Assembly (NCBI RefSeq): GCF_019091085.1 | Contig: NZ_JAGXJY010000010.1 | Coordinates: 1-64,000 of the forward strand | Source: Mesorhizobium sp. GbtcB19 | GTDB taxonomy: Bacteria; Pseudomonadota; Alphaproteobacteria; Rhizobiales; Rhizobiaceae | Length of the DNA stretch: 64,000 nt | Direction: 5' to 3' | Shown: positions 1-6,944 of the stretch, in pieces | Numbering within the stretch: position 1 is the stretch's first letter | Layout: every line of letters begins with the position of its first letter | Translations under genes and position numbers: made by a program | Notes under the pieces: generated by a model | The model's database searches: none | What the model was told of the DNA's origin: nothing | What the model saw: only the letters and a program-made list of their open reading frames with translations

Positions 1-55
1 CGCAAACTTCCTCGGCTTCGTCAAGCTCGCTGCCATCATGCTCTGGCTCAAATAA
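1..55 (+). mobile_element. 3' end of an IS5-like transposase gene (partial)
   Basis: The first bases read in frame 2 as ANFLGFVKLAAIMLWLK followed by a TAA stop. A terminal segment of this kind, with a hydrophobic FLxxVKLAxIxLWL pattern directly before the stop, resembles the C-terminus of IS5-family DDE transposases common in rhizobia. Only 17 residues are inside the window, so the family call rests on pattern memory and the rest of the element lies to the left. Just downstream, at about 91-103, is a short GGCGCTAGAGCGCC palindrome that may belong to the element end. It fits the decayed mobile-element character of 1-4620. Confidence 0.45.
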
Positions 56-127
56 TTAAATTGTCACTACAGCCTAGTGCTCGTCATAGCGGCGCTAGAG
101 CGCCGTCGAACCCATGCGTGCTGTATA

Positions 128-532
128 CTAGCCCGCATCATAGACTTTCCGCTGAGTTTCAACGCGTTGCTGGTTATCGGCATGCAGACCGCCGTCCAAG
201 GCCACCAAGTCGAGAGGATATTCGTGCATGAAGATCATGAATTTCGGTAAGTTATATGCTTCAGCAACCGCAGCGTTGATAGCGCTCACCATGGCGCGCT
301 TGGCATCGATGTTGACGCCTTGTGGTACGTGCATCATCAAAACAGGTCTGGCCGGCTCGGAATCGAGGCGCCCATCTTGACTGACGCTCTCCAGCGGCCA
401 TTCGCGAATAAAAATCCGGACATCGTCAGGGAAAGGATAGGCCTGGTGGAGCGCGTCATACATCGCTTTGACAAGCTTCTTCTTTTCGGTGATCCGGATG
501 CCCTGAGGAACGTCCAGGTAGGTAACAGGCAT
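128..532 (-). CDS. tautomerase-superfamily protein with two fused 4-OT-like repeats
   Basis: A 134-residue protein starting MPVTYLDVPQGI; this start is chosen over an in-frame ATG 12 codons upstream because it places Pro2 at the mature N-terminus, the catalytic base of the 4-oxalocrotonate tautomerase superfamily. The chain is two copies of a beta-alpha-beta unit: residues about 1-58 (PVTYLDVPQG ... PLESVSQDGRL) and about 62-120 (PVLMMHVPQG ... PLDLVALDGGL). The second copy has lost the free N-terminal proline, so only one active site per chain is expected, as in cis-CaaD or MSAD-type fused tautomerases. Substrate is unknown. It lies upstream of nothing obvious and is co-oriented with the SDR gene at 695-1420, which suggests co-transcription across a 160-base gap. 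Confidence 0.8.
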   Translation of the reverse strand: MPVTYLDVPQGIRITEKKKLVKAMYDALHQAYPFPDDVRIFIREWPLESVSQDGRLDSEPARPVLMMHVPQGVNIDAKRAMVSAINAAVAEAYNLPKFMIFMHEYPLDLVALDGGLHADNQQRVETQRKVYDAG

Positions 533-694
533 GTTTGCTCTCCTATCTACGGGTCCAAGCCGGACCACTCAGGGCAGATCCTGCCGGCGCTGCGCCAGTT
601 CGTCGCTAAGCCGCGTCAGCTTTCTCGTCCTCAGGCAGTTCCAGCCTGGACGTCAGCGAACCCTTCACGTGTTGCGGTCCTTTTTCGACTTCGC

Positions 695-1420
695 CTATGC
701 GGCGGCCGGCTGTGCCGCCACGAGCATCGCAAACTGGAGCTCAACCGCCTTGACAGCGCTGCCACGCCAGCTCTCCGCCATCGACGCCGACGTGGGATCT
801 GGGAAAATGTCCTGCTCCCCCTTCGCCACGCCATCGAAGATGCCTTGCGCAACGGATGCCGGCGAGGCCTTAGGCACTTCGAGGTCGCGTGACATTTCGG
901 TATCGACGGGGCCGGTCAGGACTGCATGCACGCGCACGCCCCGCTGAGCCAGGAGAGCACGCAGAGATTGTGTTAGGGAAAATGCAGCCGCCTTCGAGAT
1001 CGAGTAGGCAGGAATGACCGGCAGGGCAGCAAGGGCCGCCACCGACAGCACATTGACGATGGCACCGCGGGAGCGCGTGAGCAGTGGCAAAAAAGCCAGG
1101 GCCATGCTGTGCGTGCCAAAGAGATTGACTGCAAGATGTTGTTCAAGCACCGCAGGATCGCTCAGGTCGTCATAAAACGCCACGCCGGCATTGTTGATGA
1201 GAATATCGAGGGATTCGATGCTCTCGACAGCGCGCTGAATCTGCTGACGGTTTGTCACATCCAAGGTCACGGCCGTAACGCGGCTGTCTGAATGGACCAG
1301 AGGCTGACGCGTACCAGCGTACACTCGTTTGGCGCCTTGCCTTAAGGCTTCCTGGACCAGGGCCTGGCCGATGCCGCGATTGCCGCCGGTTACCATCACG
1401 CTTTTGTTCTCGAGGGTCAT
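695..1420 (-). CDS. SDR family oxidoreductase
   Basis: A classical short-chain dehydrogenase of 241 residues. Visible motifs are the Rossmann TGGNRGIG (residues 11-18), NNAG near 76-79, Ser126 in VNVLSVAA, and the YSISK catalytic pair Tyr139/Lys143. The family oxidises or reduces alcohols and ketones with NAD(P); the substrate cannot be read from sequence. The C-terminus ends in AAQPAAA. It is transcribed toward the tautomerase gene at 128-532, and the two could form a small detoxification operon. It lies in the mobile-element-rich left margin, so horizontal acquisition is plausible. Confidence 0.85.
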   Translation of the reverse strand: MTLENKSVMVTGGNRGIGQALVQEALRQGAKRVYAGTRQPLVHSDSRVTAVTLDVTNRQQIQRAVESIESLDILINNAGVAFYDDLSDPAVLEQHLAVNLFGTHSMALAFLPLLTRSRGAIVNVLSVAALAALPVIPAYSISKAAAFSLTQSLRALLAQRGVRVHAVLTGPVDTEMSRDLEVPKASPASVAQGIFDGVAKGEQDIFPDPTSASMAESWRGSAVKAVELQFAMLVAAQPAAA

Positions 1421-2127
1421 TTCATTCGCTCCGTTATTGTCTGAAGCTAAGACGAATGAGGCCGCAAAAAAGAGTCACTGACGATCGGCTCGGAAGGTGG
1501 CGTGTGCGCGATAGAGCCCTCAGCCCGCCCGCTGAGACTGTTCAGCATCGCCGACATCCAAAGCCTGGAGACACGCGCATCCGTCAATTGGATCTTGGCG
1601 AGTTTCGCGCCGGTGCCCTCATGGCGCATCTGGTCGATAGTCAGTTACCATTTCGAATGGGGGAAGCGCTGTTATGGCGTAAACGTCACGGAGGTATGTC
1701 CGGATCTTTCGGCATGGATCCGAACCAGCCTCCCTGCGCTAATCTGCTTCACTCCGCGGCAGTCTCAACACGGTCCACAGACGGGTTCGCGTAGCGCAGT
1801 CGGCAAGACCCCGCTGTTGCAAGGCATGCCCGCGAGGTCGCCCTTGTGGCGGGTTTCGCGCATCAATGGCACATGGCGAGCTGGACGCGGCGTGATTGGG
1901 ATACACGCCAAGCGGTTTGCCACAACCATATGTCTGCGAAGATACTCTTGCCGGATGCAGCGGCCTGCTCAGCGAAGACTTCACTGACGTCGCCATTGCC
2001 GAGGTCGTCACCCCGTCTGCCCTGAACCGTCCTTCCGGTCGCGAACAGAGGGCGTTCACCATCAAAGCGGTGACTCCTTTTCGGCGCCTGGATCGTCCTA
2101 ACCATAGCCAGACAGAGGAGAAGAATT
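1421..2127. other. intergenic stretch without a recognisable gene
   Basis: About 700 bases between the minus-strand SDR and the plus-strand SDR. Several open frames exist on both strands, but none shows a recognisable domain, a good ribosome binding site or a plausible composition. Only its right edge is clearly functional: AGAGGAGAAG immediately before the ATG at 2128 is a strong Shine-Dalgarno sequence. The stretch may be decayed coding DNA, in keeping with the remnants to the right, and must contain the promoters of the two divergent SDR genes. Confidence 0.5.
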
Positions 2128-2886
2128 ATGAGCCTCAAAGGTAAGAATATTGTCGTCACCGGCGGAAGCCGTGGCCTTGGCTTGGGATTGGTCGAGGCGC
2201 TTGTGGGTTGCGGGGCCAGGGTCACGGTAGTTGCGCGCGGCGCCGATGCGCTCGAGGCGGTCCGGACCCGACTGGGTGTTTCCACGATCGCCGCCGATGT
2301 TACGGACGAGACGGCAGCCCACAGCATCCTCACCGAGGTGCGGCCCGACATACTGGTGCTAAACGCCGGCATGCCGCCGCCAATGCGTCGGTTCGACCAA
2401 GTGAGTTGGGCGGATTTCACCGCAACCTGGGAGCACGACGTCAAGGCCGGACTGTACTGGCTGCAGGCGGCGCTTAATGTGCCGCTCAAGCCTGGGAGTC
2501 GCGTTCTGGTGATGTCGAGTGGTGCCGGCGTGAGCGGATCGCCGATGTCAGGTGGATACGGCGGTGCCAAACGCATGTTGTGGTTCATGGCCCAATACGC
2601 CAACAGTGTCTCGGAGCAGAAGCACCTCGGGATTCACTTCCAGGCCATTGTGCCGCTGCAGATTGTCGGTGGTACCGGTGTCGGCGACGCCGGCGCCAAC
2701 GCCTATGCGCACGCAATGGGTGTTACGACCGAACAGTTCCTGGCCCGCTTCGGAGCGCCAATGCCGCCGAGGGAATTCGGGGAAAAGGTTGTCGAAGTGC
2801 TGGACGACCCGAGATATTCCGGGGAGCTTGCCTTCGGACTCAAGGGGGGTGCGGGAGTGACAATCCTCGAGGGAGCCGCTGCTTGA
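2128..2886 (+). CDS. SDR family NAD(P)-dependent oxidoreductase
   Basis: A 252-residue short-chain dehydrogenase: TGGSRGLG cofactor loop at residues 11-18, LNAG at 78-81 in place of the usual NNAG, Ser130/Ser131 in the VLVMSSGAG strand, and YGGAK giving Tyr144 and Lys148. A strong AGGAG ribosome binding site precedes the ATG. Its TGA stop overlaps the TTG start of the downstream sigma factor (TTGA), so the two are translationally coupled. The coupling to an ECF sigma factor carrying a SnoaL-like domain is the most informative context: both may serve one small-molecule or oxidative stress response. The substrate is unknown. Confidence 0.88.
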   Translation: MSLKGKNIVVTGGSRGLGLGLVEALVGCGARVTVVARGADALEAVRTRLGVSTIAADVTDETAAHSILTEVRPDILVLNAGMPPPMRRFDQVSWADFTATWEHDVKAGLYWLQAALNVPLKPGSRVLVMSSGAGVSGSPMSGGYGGAKRMLWFMAQYANSVSEQKHLGIHFQAIVPLQIVGGTGVGDAGANAYAHAMGVTTEQFLARFGAPMPPREFGEKVVEVLDDPRYSGELAFGLKGGAGVTILEGAAA

Positions 2887-3782
2887 GCACGGAACGATCC
2901 CCGCCGAATAGCTACCGCCGGGCGGAGCTTGTCACGCTGGTCGGCGAGTTGCGGTCCGAACTCCACCGCTATTGCGCGCGTCTCATGGGATCCGTCATCG
3001 ACGGTGAAGATGTCGTGCAGGATACGCTCGTCCGGGCTTTCGCGGCGTTGCAGGACTTGGAGGAGATGCCGCCGCTTCGACCCTGGCTATTCCGGATCGC
3101 CCACAACCGCGCCCTCGACCTGCTACGCGGCCGTGCGGTGCGCACGGCCGAACCACTCGAAGCCGCCTCGGGTGTCGCCGATTCGACCCACCCTGACCCT
3201 GTGGAGGTGCTGATGCGCCAGGAAGCGGTCAAGACCGCCGTATCGCGCTTTGTGGAGCTACCCATCCCTCAACGGAGCGTCGTTATCCTGAAGGATGTGC
3301 TGGACGGGTCCCTGACGGAGATTGCTGCCCTGCTCGACATTACGGTCGATGCTGTTAAGGGGCATCTGGCGCGGGGTCGCGCGCGACTTCGGGAGATCAA
3401 TGCGCAAGCCGGCCCGCCGACGAATTCGCGGCCGCCGTCCGCTGCAGTGGCACGCTACGTCGCGCTCTTCAATCAGCGAAACTGGGAGGCTTTGCGCGCG
3501 CTGCTCGCAGACGACGTCAAGCTCAATCAAGCGACGCATCCAATCCGCGTTGGAGCGGCCGACGTTAGCATGTTCTTCACCATCTACGCTCGGAGCGAAA
3601 CAGTTCACTTGGCTCCGGCCTGGTTGGAGGGCCGTGAAGTCATCGCAGTATTCGAGAATGGGCCAGCGGCAAAGCCCAGCCACTTCATGTGGTTGGAGTG
3701 GCGAGACGGGCGCATCACGTTTATTCGGGACTATCGCTACGTCAGCTATGTCGCGGAGAGCGCGGAACTTGTGCTCGCATGA
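2883..3782 (+). CDS. ECF-type sigma-70 factor with C-terminal SnoaL-like domain
   Basis: A 299-residue product from a TTG codon at 2883 that overlaps the stop of the preceding SDR; no ATG or GTG is better placed. Residues about 22-60 form sigma region 2 (YCARLMGSVIDGEDVVQDTL, then WLFRIAHNRALDLLR). Residues about 135-170 form region 4 with a helix-turn-helix (LTEIAALLDITVDAVKGHL). From about 185 the chain continues into a SnoaL/NTF2-like fold (VARYVALFNQRNWEALRALL ... MWLEWRDGRITFIRDYRYV). SnoaL-tailed ECF factors (the SigJ/ECF41-like type) use the tail as a regulatory or ligand-sensing domain instead of a separate anti-sigma factor. No anti-sigma gene is seen here, which agrees. Confidence 0.85.
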   Translation: MSTERSPPNSYRRAELVTLVGELRSELHRYCARLMGSVIDGEDVVQDTLVRAFAALQDLEEMPPLRPWLFRIAHNRALDLLRGRAVRTAEPLEAASGVADSTHPDPVEVLMRQEAVKTAVSRFVELPIPQRSVVILKDVLDGSLTEIAALLDITVDAVKGHLARGRARLREINAQAGPPTNSRPPSAAVARYVALFNQRNWEALRALLADDVKLNQATHPIRVGAADVSMFFTIYARSETVHLAPAWLEGREVIAVFENGPAAKPSHFMWLEWRDGRITFIRDYRYVSYVAESAELVLA

Positions 3783-3789
3783 GCATCCT

Positions 3790-4065
3790 TCAGCCCCGCC
3801 CTTTCGGGCCGAGCAGTCTGGCCTGCTGCTGGTTTTTCGGACACGCAGTTGAGCCAGCGTAGCTTGTTCCTCGAACTCGACCGGCTGAGATAGCCCAGTG
3901 TCGAGTGCCTTCGCCGAGGGGTTGTATAAGCGCTCGCCATAATCGAGCACGTCCGCCCCTGGCGTCATCCCTTGTCCTGCAGACCTCGCGGGCCGTGCGC
4001 TCGGTCTTGAGCGACGAGAAGAAGCTCTCCATCGCAGCATTGTCCCAGACGTTGCCCGACCGACG
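3790..4065 (-). pseudogene. frameshifted IS3-family transposase (OrfB) C-terminal remnant
   Basis: Three minus-strand frames together carry the end of an IS3-type DDE transposase. One frame gives SGNVWDNAAMESFFSSLKTE then CRTRDDARG, a second gives VLDYGERLYNPS and LSQPVEFEEQATLAQLR, and a third gives RRHSTLGYLS. The final NQQQARLLGPKGRG stop is back in the first frame. The order matches the usual family sequence, so at least two frameshifts have destroyed it. The catalytic Glu of the DDE triad is expected in the AAMESFF segment. The 5' part is missing, replaced by the integrase remnant at 4142, so the element probably inserted there and then decayed. Confidence 0.8.
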
Positions 4066-4141
4066 GCGTCGAGCGTCACTTCGACGGGTTTGATATCGTC
4101 CAGGCCGAAGACAAGGGACGAACTGGCGGCAAGCGGCTTTT

Positions 4142-4600
4142 GTGCCGATCACATCAATGCTCTCCGAGGTCTTGGACGCAGCCGACAGGCGCGGCGAGAC
4201 CGTTCTGGTCAACGGCCATGGTGAGCCGTTCTCCGCCAAGTCGCTGACTGGAATGATGGCGCATTGGTGCAAGCTTGCCGATCTTCCGAAGGGCCTGACC
4301 CTGCATGGTTTGAGGAAGTCGCTCGGTGTTTATCTGGCGGAGGCCGAGGCCTCGACCAGGCAGCTCATGGACGTGCTGGAGCACGACGATATCGATCATG
4401 CCGAGCTCTATTCGCGCGAGGCGTCCCAGGTTCGGCTGGCAGTCCAGGGGATGGATCGAGTCGTGTGCCTCGTGACGCGCAAGCCGATGCTTGGCGAACC
4501 TCGTGGCGAACCACCCTATAAAGCATTGATAAATAACGATAATGGTGGGCCCGGAGGGACTCGAACCCCCAACCAAGCGGTTATGAGCCGCCGGCTCTAA
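4142..4600 (+). pseudogene. C-terminal fragment of a tyrosine recombinase/integrase
   Basis: The frame holds only the catalytic C-terminal half of a phage-type integrase. It includes the box II motif HGLRKS, followed by LMDVLEHDDIDHAELYSREA with the nucleophilic tyrosine in the ELYSR segment, then VRLAVQGMDRVV. The N-terminal core-binding and first catalytic Arg regions are absent, so it is not expected to be active alone. The reading frame runs on through the 3' end of the tRNA gene on the opposite strand, which is why its last residues read GGTRTPNQAV. An integrase ending against a tRNA 3' end is the classic signature of a site-specifically integrated element. Confidence 0.8.
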
Positions 4601-4618
4601 CCATTGAGCTACAGGCCC
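4543..4618 (-). tRNA. tRNA with CAT anticodon, probably tRNA-Ile2 (or elongator tRNA-Met)
   Basis: The complement folds into a standard cloverleaf. The seven-base acceptor GGGCCTG pairs with CGGGCCC at 3'. The D-arm is GCTC...GAGC, the anticodon stem GGCGG/CCGCT encloses loop CTCATAA, and the T-arm carries TTCGAGT. The discriminator A and an encoded CCA are present (4543-4545). The overall sequence resembles the lysidine-modified isoleucine tRNA more than the elongator methionine tRNA, but a CAT anticodon alone does not decide. Its 3' half is the likely attachment site for the element whose integrase remnant abuts it. Confidence 0.93.
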
Positions 4619-4838
4619 CACGCGGGCTGGCTTAGTGTTTTTCGCCCGTCCGCACAAGACTTTCGAAAGCGCTGGCGCCAAACGTCAAAATCAGCCCATA
4701 TTCGCGCCGTAGAGCGGCCTGCGCCCATATGGCGCGAAACAAGGTCCGGGCTTGCGCCGAACTGCCGTATCGACGCCATTGCGGGTCGAGGCGGATGTTG
4801 CGCCAAACGGGCCGGACCGCAGACCTCGAGGAGTTTTC

Positions 4839-5549
4839 ATGACCAGACATCTTTTGCCCATCGCGCTCGCTGCCGCGGTCGCGTTCCCGGCGCTGGCAAG
4901 CGCCGCCGACACACAGCCGCCGCCCCGCATCATCGTATCGGGCGAAGGCGAAGCGACGGTGGCGCCTGACATGGCGATCCTCTCGCTCAGCGTCATGCGC
5001 GAGGCAAAGAGCGCGCGCGAGGCGCTCGATGCCAACAACGACGCCATGGCGGCGGTGATTGCGGCGATGAAATCCGCCGGCATTGCCGACCGCGACCTGC
5101 AGACCGCCGGCATCCAGATCAACCCGCGCTACAACTACACCAACAAGGCCGACGGCAGCCAGGAAGCCGAGCTCGTCGCCTATCAGGTGACCAACACGCT
5201 GTCGGTGCGCGTGCGCGACGTCGACAAGACCGGCGAGATCCTCGACAAGGCGGTGTCGCTCGGCGTCAACCAGGGCGGCGGCATCGCCTTCACCAATGAC
5301 GATCCGAAGGCGACGATCACCGAGGCGCGCAAGAAGGCCGTCGCCGATGCGATGGCGAAGGCCAAGACGCTGGCCGAAGCGGCTGGCGTCAGCCTCGGCA
5401 AGGTGCTCGAGATCACCGATCAGAACATTGCGCCGGTGCCGATGCCGATGGCCGCCAAGTCCTTCGATGCCGCCCGCTCGGCCGTGCCGGTGCAGGCTGG
5501 CGAGAATTCCTACAATGTCCAGGTCACGGTTACCTTCGAGCTGAAGTGA
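4839..5549 (+). CDS. SIMPL domain (DUF541/BP26-like) periplasmic protein
   Basis: A 236-residue secreted protein. The ATG at 4839 is preceded by GAGGAG and followed by a Sec signal peptide (MTRHLLPIALAAAVAFPALA, cleavage near ASAADT). The mature chain is one SIMPL domain: IIVSGEGEATVAPDMAILSL, the LQTAGIQINPRY strand, the YQVTNTLSVRVRD segment and a C-terminal YNVQVTVTFELK. The family includes Brucella BP26/OMP28, which forms oligomeric periplasmic or outer-membrane channel-like rings; its physiological role is unclear. The gene stands alone between the tRNA and a strong terminator at 5582-5619. Confidence 0.88.
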   Translation: MTRHLLPIALAAAVAFPALASAADTQPPPRIIVSGEGEATVAPDMAILSLSVMREAKSAREALDANNDAMAAVIAAMKSAGIADRDLQTAGIQINPRYNYTNKADGSQEAELVAYQVTNTLSVRVRDVDKTGEILDKAVSLGVNQGGGIAFTNDDPKATITEARKKAVADAMAKAKTLAEAAGVSLGKVLEITDQNIAPVPMPMAAKSFDAARSAVPVQAGENSYNVQVTVTFELK

Positions 5550-5581
5550 CATCCGGCCCGCATCGCGGGCATGCCGTCAAC

Positions 5582-5619
5582 AAAAAAGCCCCGGGGGATC
5601 GATCCACCGGGGCTTTTTT
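5582..5619 (+). terminator. intrinsic terminator after the SIMPL gene
   Basis: AAAAAAGCCCCGG and CCGGGGCTTTTTT flank a GGGATCGATCCA loop, giving a long GC-rich stem with A and T runs on both sides. It lies 33 bases after the SIMPL stop and could work in both directions. Confidence 0.85.
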
Positions 5620-5660
5620 CGAGCCGCGCCTCACCTAGAGGGGCTCCGCTAGCCAGGATT

Positions 5661-5705
5661 GATCCTCGCAGAGGATCATATCCACAGGCGATCCTCGCGA
5701 GGATC
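5661..5705. repeat. pair of GATCCTC palindromes
   Basis: Two related palindromes stand 12 bases apart: GATCCTCGCAGAGGATC at 5661-5677 and the perfect GATCCTCGCGAGGATC at 5690-5705. They lie downstream of the minus-strand gene ending at 5726 and after the terminator of the SIMPL gene. They may act as a terminator or as a protein-binding pair; no T run follows. Confidence 0.6.
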
Positions 5706-5725
5706 GTCCTTTCTGCTCACACGCC

Positions 5726-6085
5726 TCAGCGGTAGATGATCGGGCAGCCGCGTTCGTTGGCGAACACCACCACCACGCGGTCGCCATACTGGCGGCCAAC
5801 CACCTTCACCGTGCGGCGGCTGATGTCGACGATGCGGGCGCGATGCAGACCCATGCGCTCGGCCTTGTCGAGCGCGCGATCCGGCGAGCAGCCGCGCCAA
5901 TCGCGGTCACGGCGCCAGTCGCGGCGGTTATAGTTGTCGTCATCGCCGGTGTAGACGCCGAAACGCGGGTCGTGCTTGTTGCCGAAACCGAGATAGAGGC
6001 TGTCCGCGTGCGCCGGGATGACCGCGCCGAGCGTGCCGAGCCCGATAAGGGCCGAAAGTGCCGCCGTCTTGATCGTGTTGAACAT
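5726..6085 (-). CDS. small secreted protein of unknown function
   Basis: 119 residues with a clear signal peptide (MFNTIKTAALSALIGLGTLG, cleavage after AHA near residue 27). The mature part begins DSLYLGFGNKHDPRFGVYTG, then has an Asp/Arg/Trp/Asn-rich stretch (DDDNYNRRDWRRDRDWRG). It ends in a conserved-looking domain with two cysteines (CSPDRALDKAERMGLHRARI ... VVVVFANERGCPIIYR). The C-terminal half resembles small rhizobial periplasmic proteins of undefined role. A possible disulfide links the two cysteines. AGGAGAGA precedes the ATG. Confidence 0.8.
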   Translation of the reverse strand: MFNTIKTAALSALIGLGTLGAVIPAHADSLYLGFGNKHDPRFGVYTGDDDNYNRRDWRRDRDWRGCSPDRALDKAERMGLHRARIVDISRRTVKVVGRQYGDRVVVVFANERGCPIIYR

Positions 6086-6192
6086 CGTCTCTCTCCTTGT
6101 TGTGGGCGTTTGCCCTTCGAACCAATGATTGGAAAATGCCTTTTTGTGTCTGAACTTTCCGCGAACCGGCCATTCATGTCCGGTTCATATAA

Positions 6193-6313
6193 GCGCGAAC
6201 CCGCCAGGGTTCGTCGCTCGTCGTCAAAAACGCTAACCCCATCAAGGGTCAAAACGCGAACCCGCAGGGTTCGTCGTTCCTCATCAAAAACGCGCCCTCT
6301 CAGGGCTCGTCAT
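6193..6313. repeat. cluster of CGAACCC/GGGTTCG hairpins downstream of ycgN-like gene
   Basis: At least three related inverted repeats occur within 120 bases. They are CGAACCC-GCCA-GGGTTCG (6196-6213), CGAACCC-GCA-GGGTTCG (6257-6273) and GCCCTC-TCA-GGGC (6294-6306). A weaker copy sits at about 6234-6250. Each is followed or preceded by TCGTC and CAAAAACGC. Read on the minus strand each hairpin is followed by a T-rich GCGTTTTTGA, so they look like serial weak intrinsic terminators. The last copy overlaps the final codons and stop of the gene at 6300-6746, suggesting that the array arose by duplication of that gene's 3' end. Confidence 0.65.
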
Positions 6314-6746
6314 CCAATATATAATCAAAATAGTCGTCCGGCTCGGCCAGGTCGGTTTCCTTGGCCTTCACCCGGCCCTGGATCGAAATGCCGGCTTCGT
6401 GCACGGTCTCGGCGCTTCCCGAAACAAGCCGGTGCCACCAGTAAAGATCCTGGCCCTCGGCGATCAGCCGGTACGCGCAGGTTTTTGGCAGCCAGGTGAT
6501 GGTGCGCACATTCTGCGGCGTCAGCCCGACGCAATCGGGCACGCGCGCAAGCCTGTTCTCATAGTCCGAGCAGCGGCATTTGTCGGCATCGAACAACCGG
6601 CAACCGACGCTGGTCCAGTAGATCTCGCCCGTATCCTCGTCCTCGAGCTTCGAGAGGCAGCATTTGCCGCAGCCGTCGCAGAGCGATTCCCACTCGGCCG
6701 GGGTCATCGTCTCAAGCGTCTTGGTTTTCCAGAACGGTGCGGTCAT
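6300..6746 (-). CDS. YcgN-family cysteine-cluster protein (UPF0260)
   Basis: 148 residues from the ATG at 6746 (MTAPFWKTK); an in-frame ATG 12 codons upstream gives a less family-like N-terminus. The defining cysteine cluster is intact: CDGCGKCC near residue 25-32, then GCRLFDADKCRCSDYENR and VPDC, with the later PKTCAYRLI. The family is predicted to bind a metal or Fe-S centre; function is unknown. Typical length is about 150 residues, which fits. The 3' end overlaps a cluster of palindromes at 6193-6313. Confidence 0.88.
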   Translation of the reverse strand: MTAPFWKTKTLETMTPAEWESLCDGCGKCCLSKLEDEDTGEIYWTSVGCRLFDADKCRCSDYENRLARVPDCVGLTPQNVRTITWLPKTCAYRLIAEGQDLYWWHRLVSGSAETVHEAGISIQGRVKAKETDLAEPDDYFDYILDDEP

Positions 6747-6944
6747 TTGGGTGGATTTGGCCCTCCGCGGCCCTCCGGTCAAGCGCTGCTGTCACAGTGA
6801 CCCGGTATCAACATTAGAAAAACACGAAATTGCCTTCAAAAGGCCGGCCAGGCATCCTTGGTTGGCGCCAATGCCTTGTAACGGAACCAATTGCGGTTGA
6901 TGAAAGTTTGGGCAGGGATGGGACCCCACTAGGAGAAAATTGAC

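Noticed and set aside
1456..2144. several overlapping open frames in the 1421-2127 gap
   Set aside because: No domain, ribosome site or credible composition; treated as non-coding or decayed.
2580..2882. upstream extension of the sigma factor to a 400-codon protein
   Set aside because: The extra 101 codons are in the shadow of the SDR gene; the TTGA overlap gives a better start.
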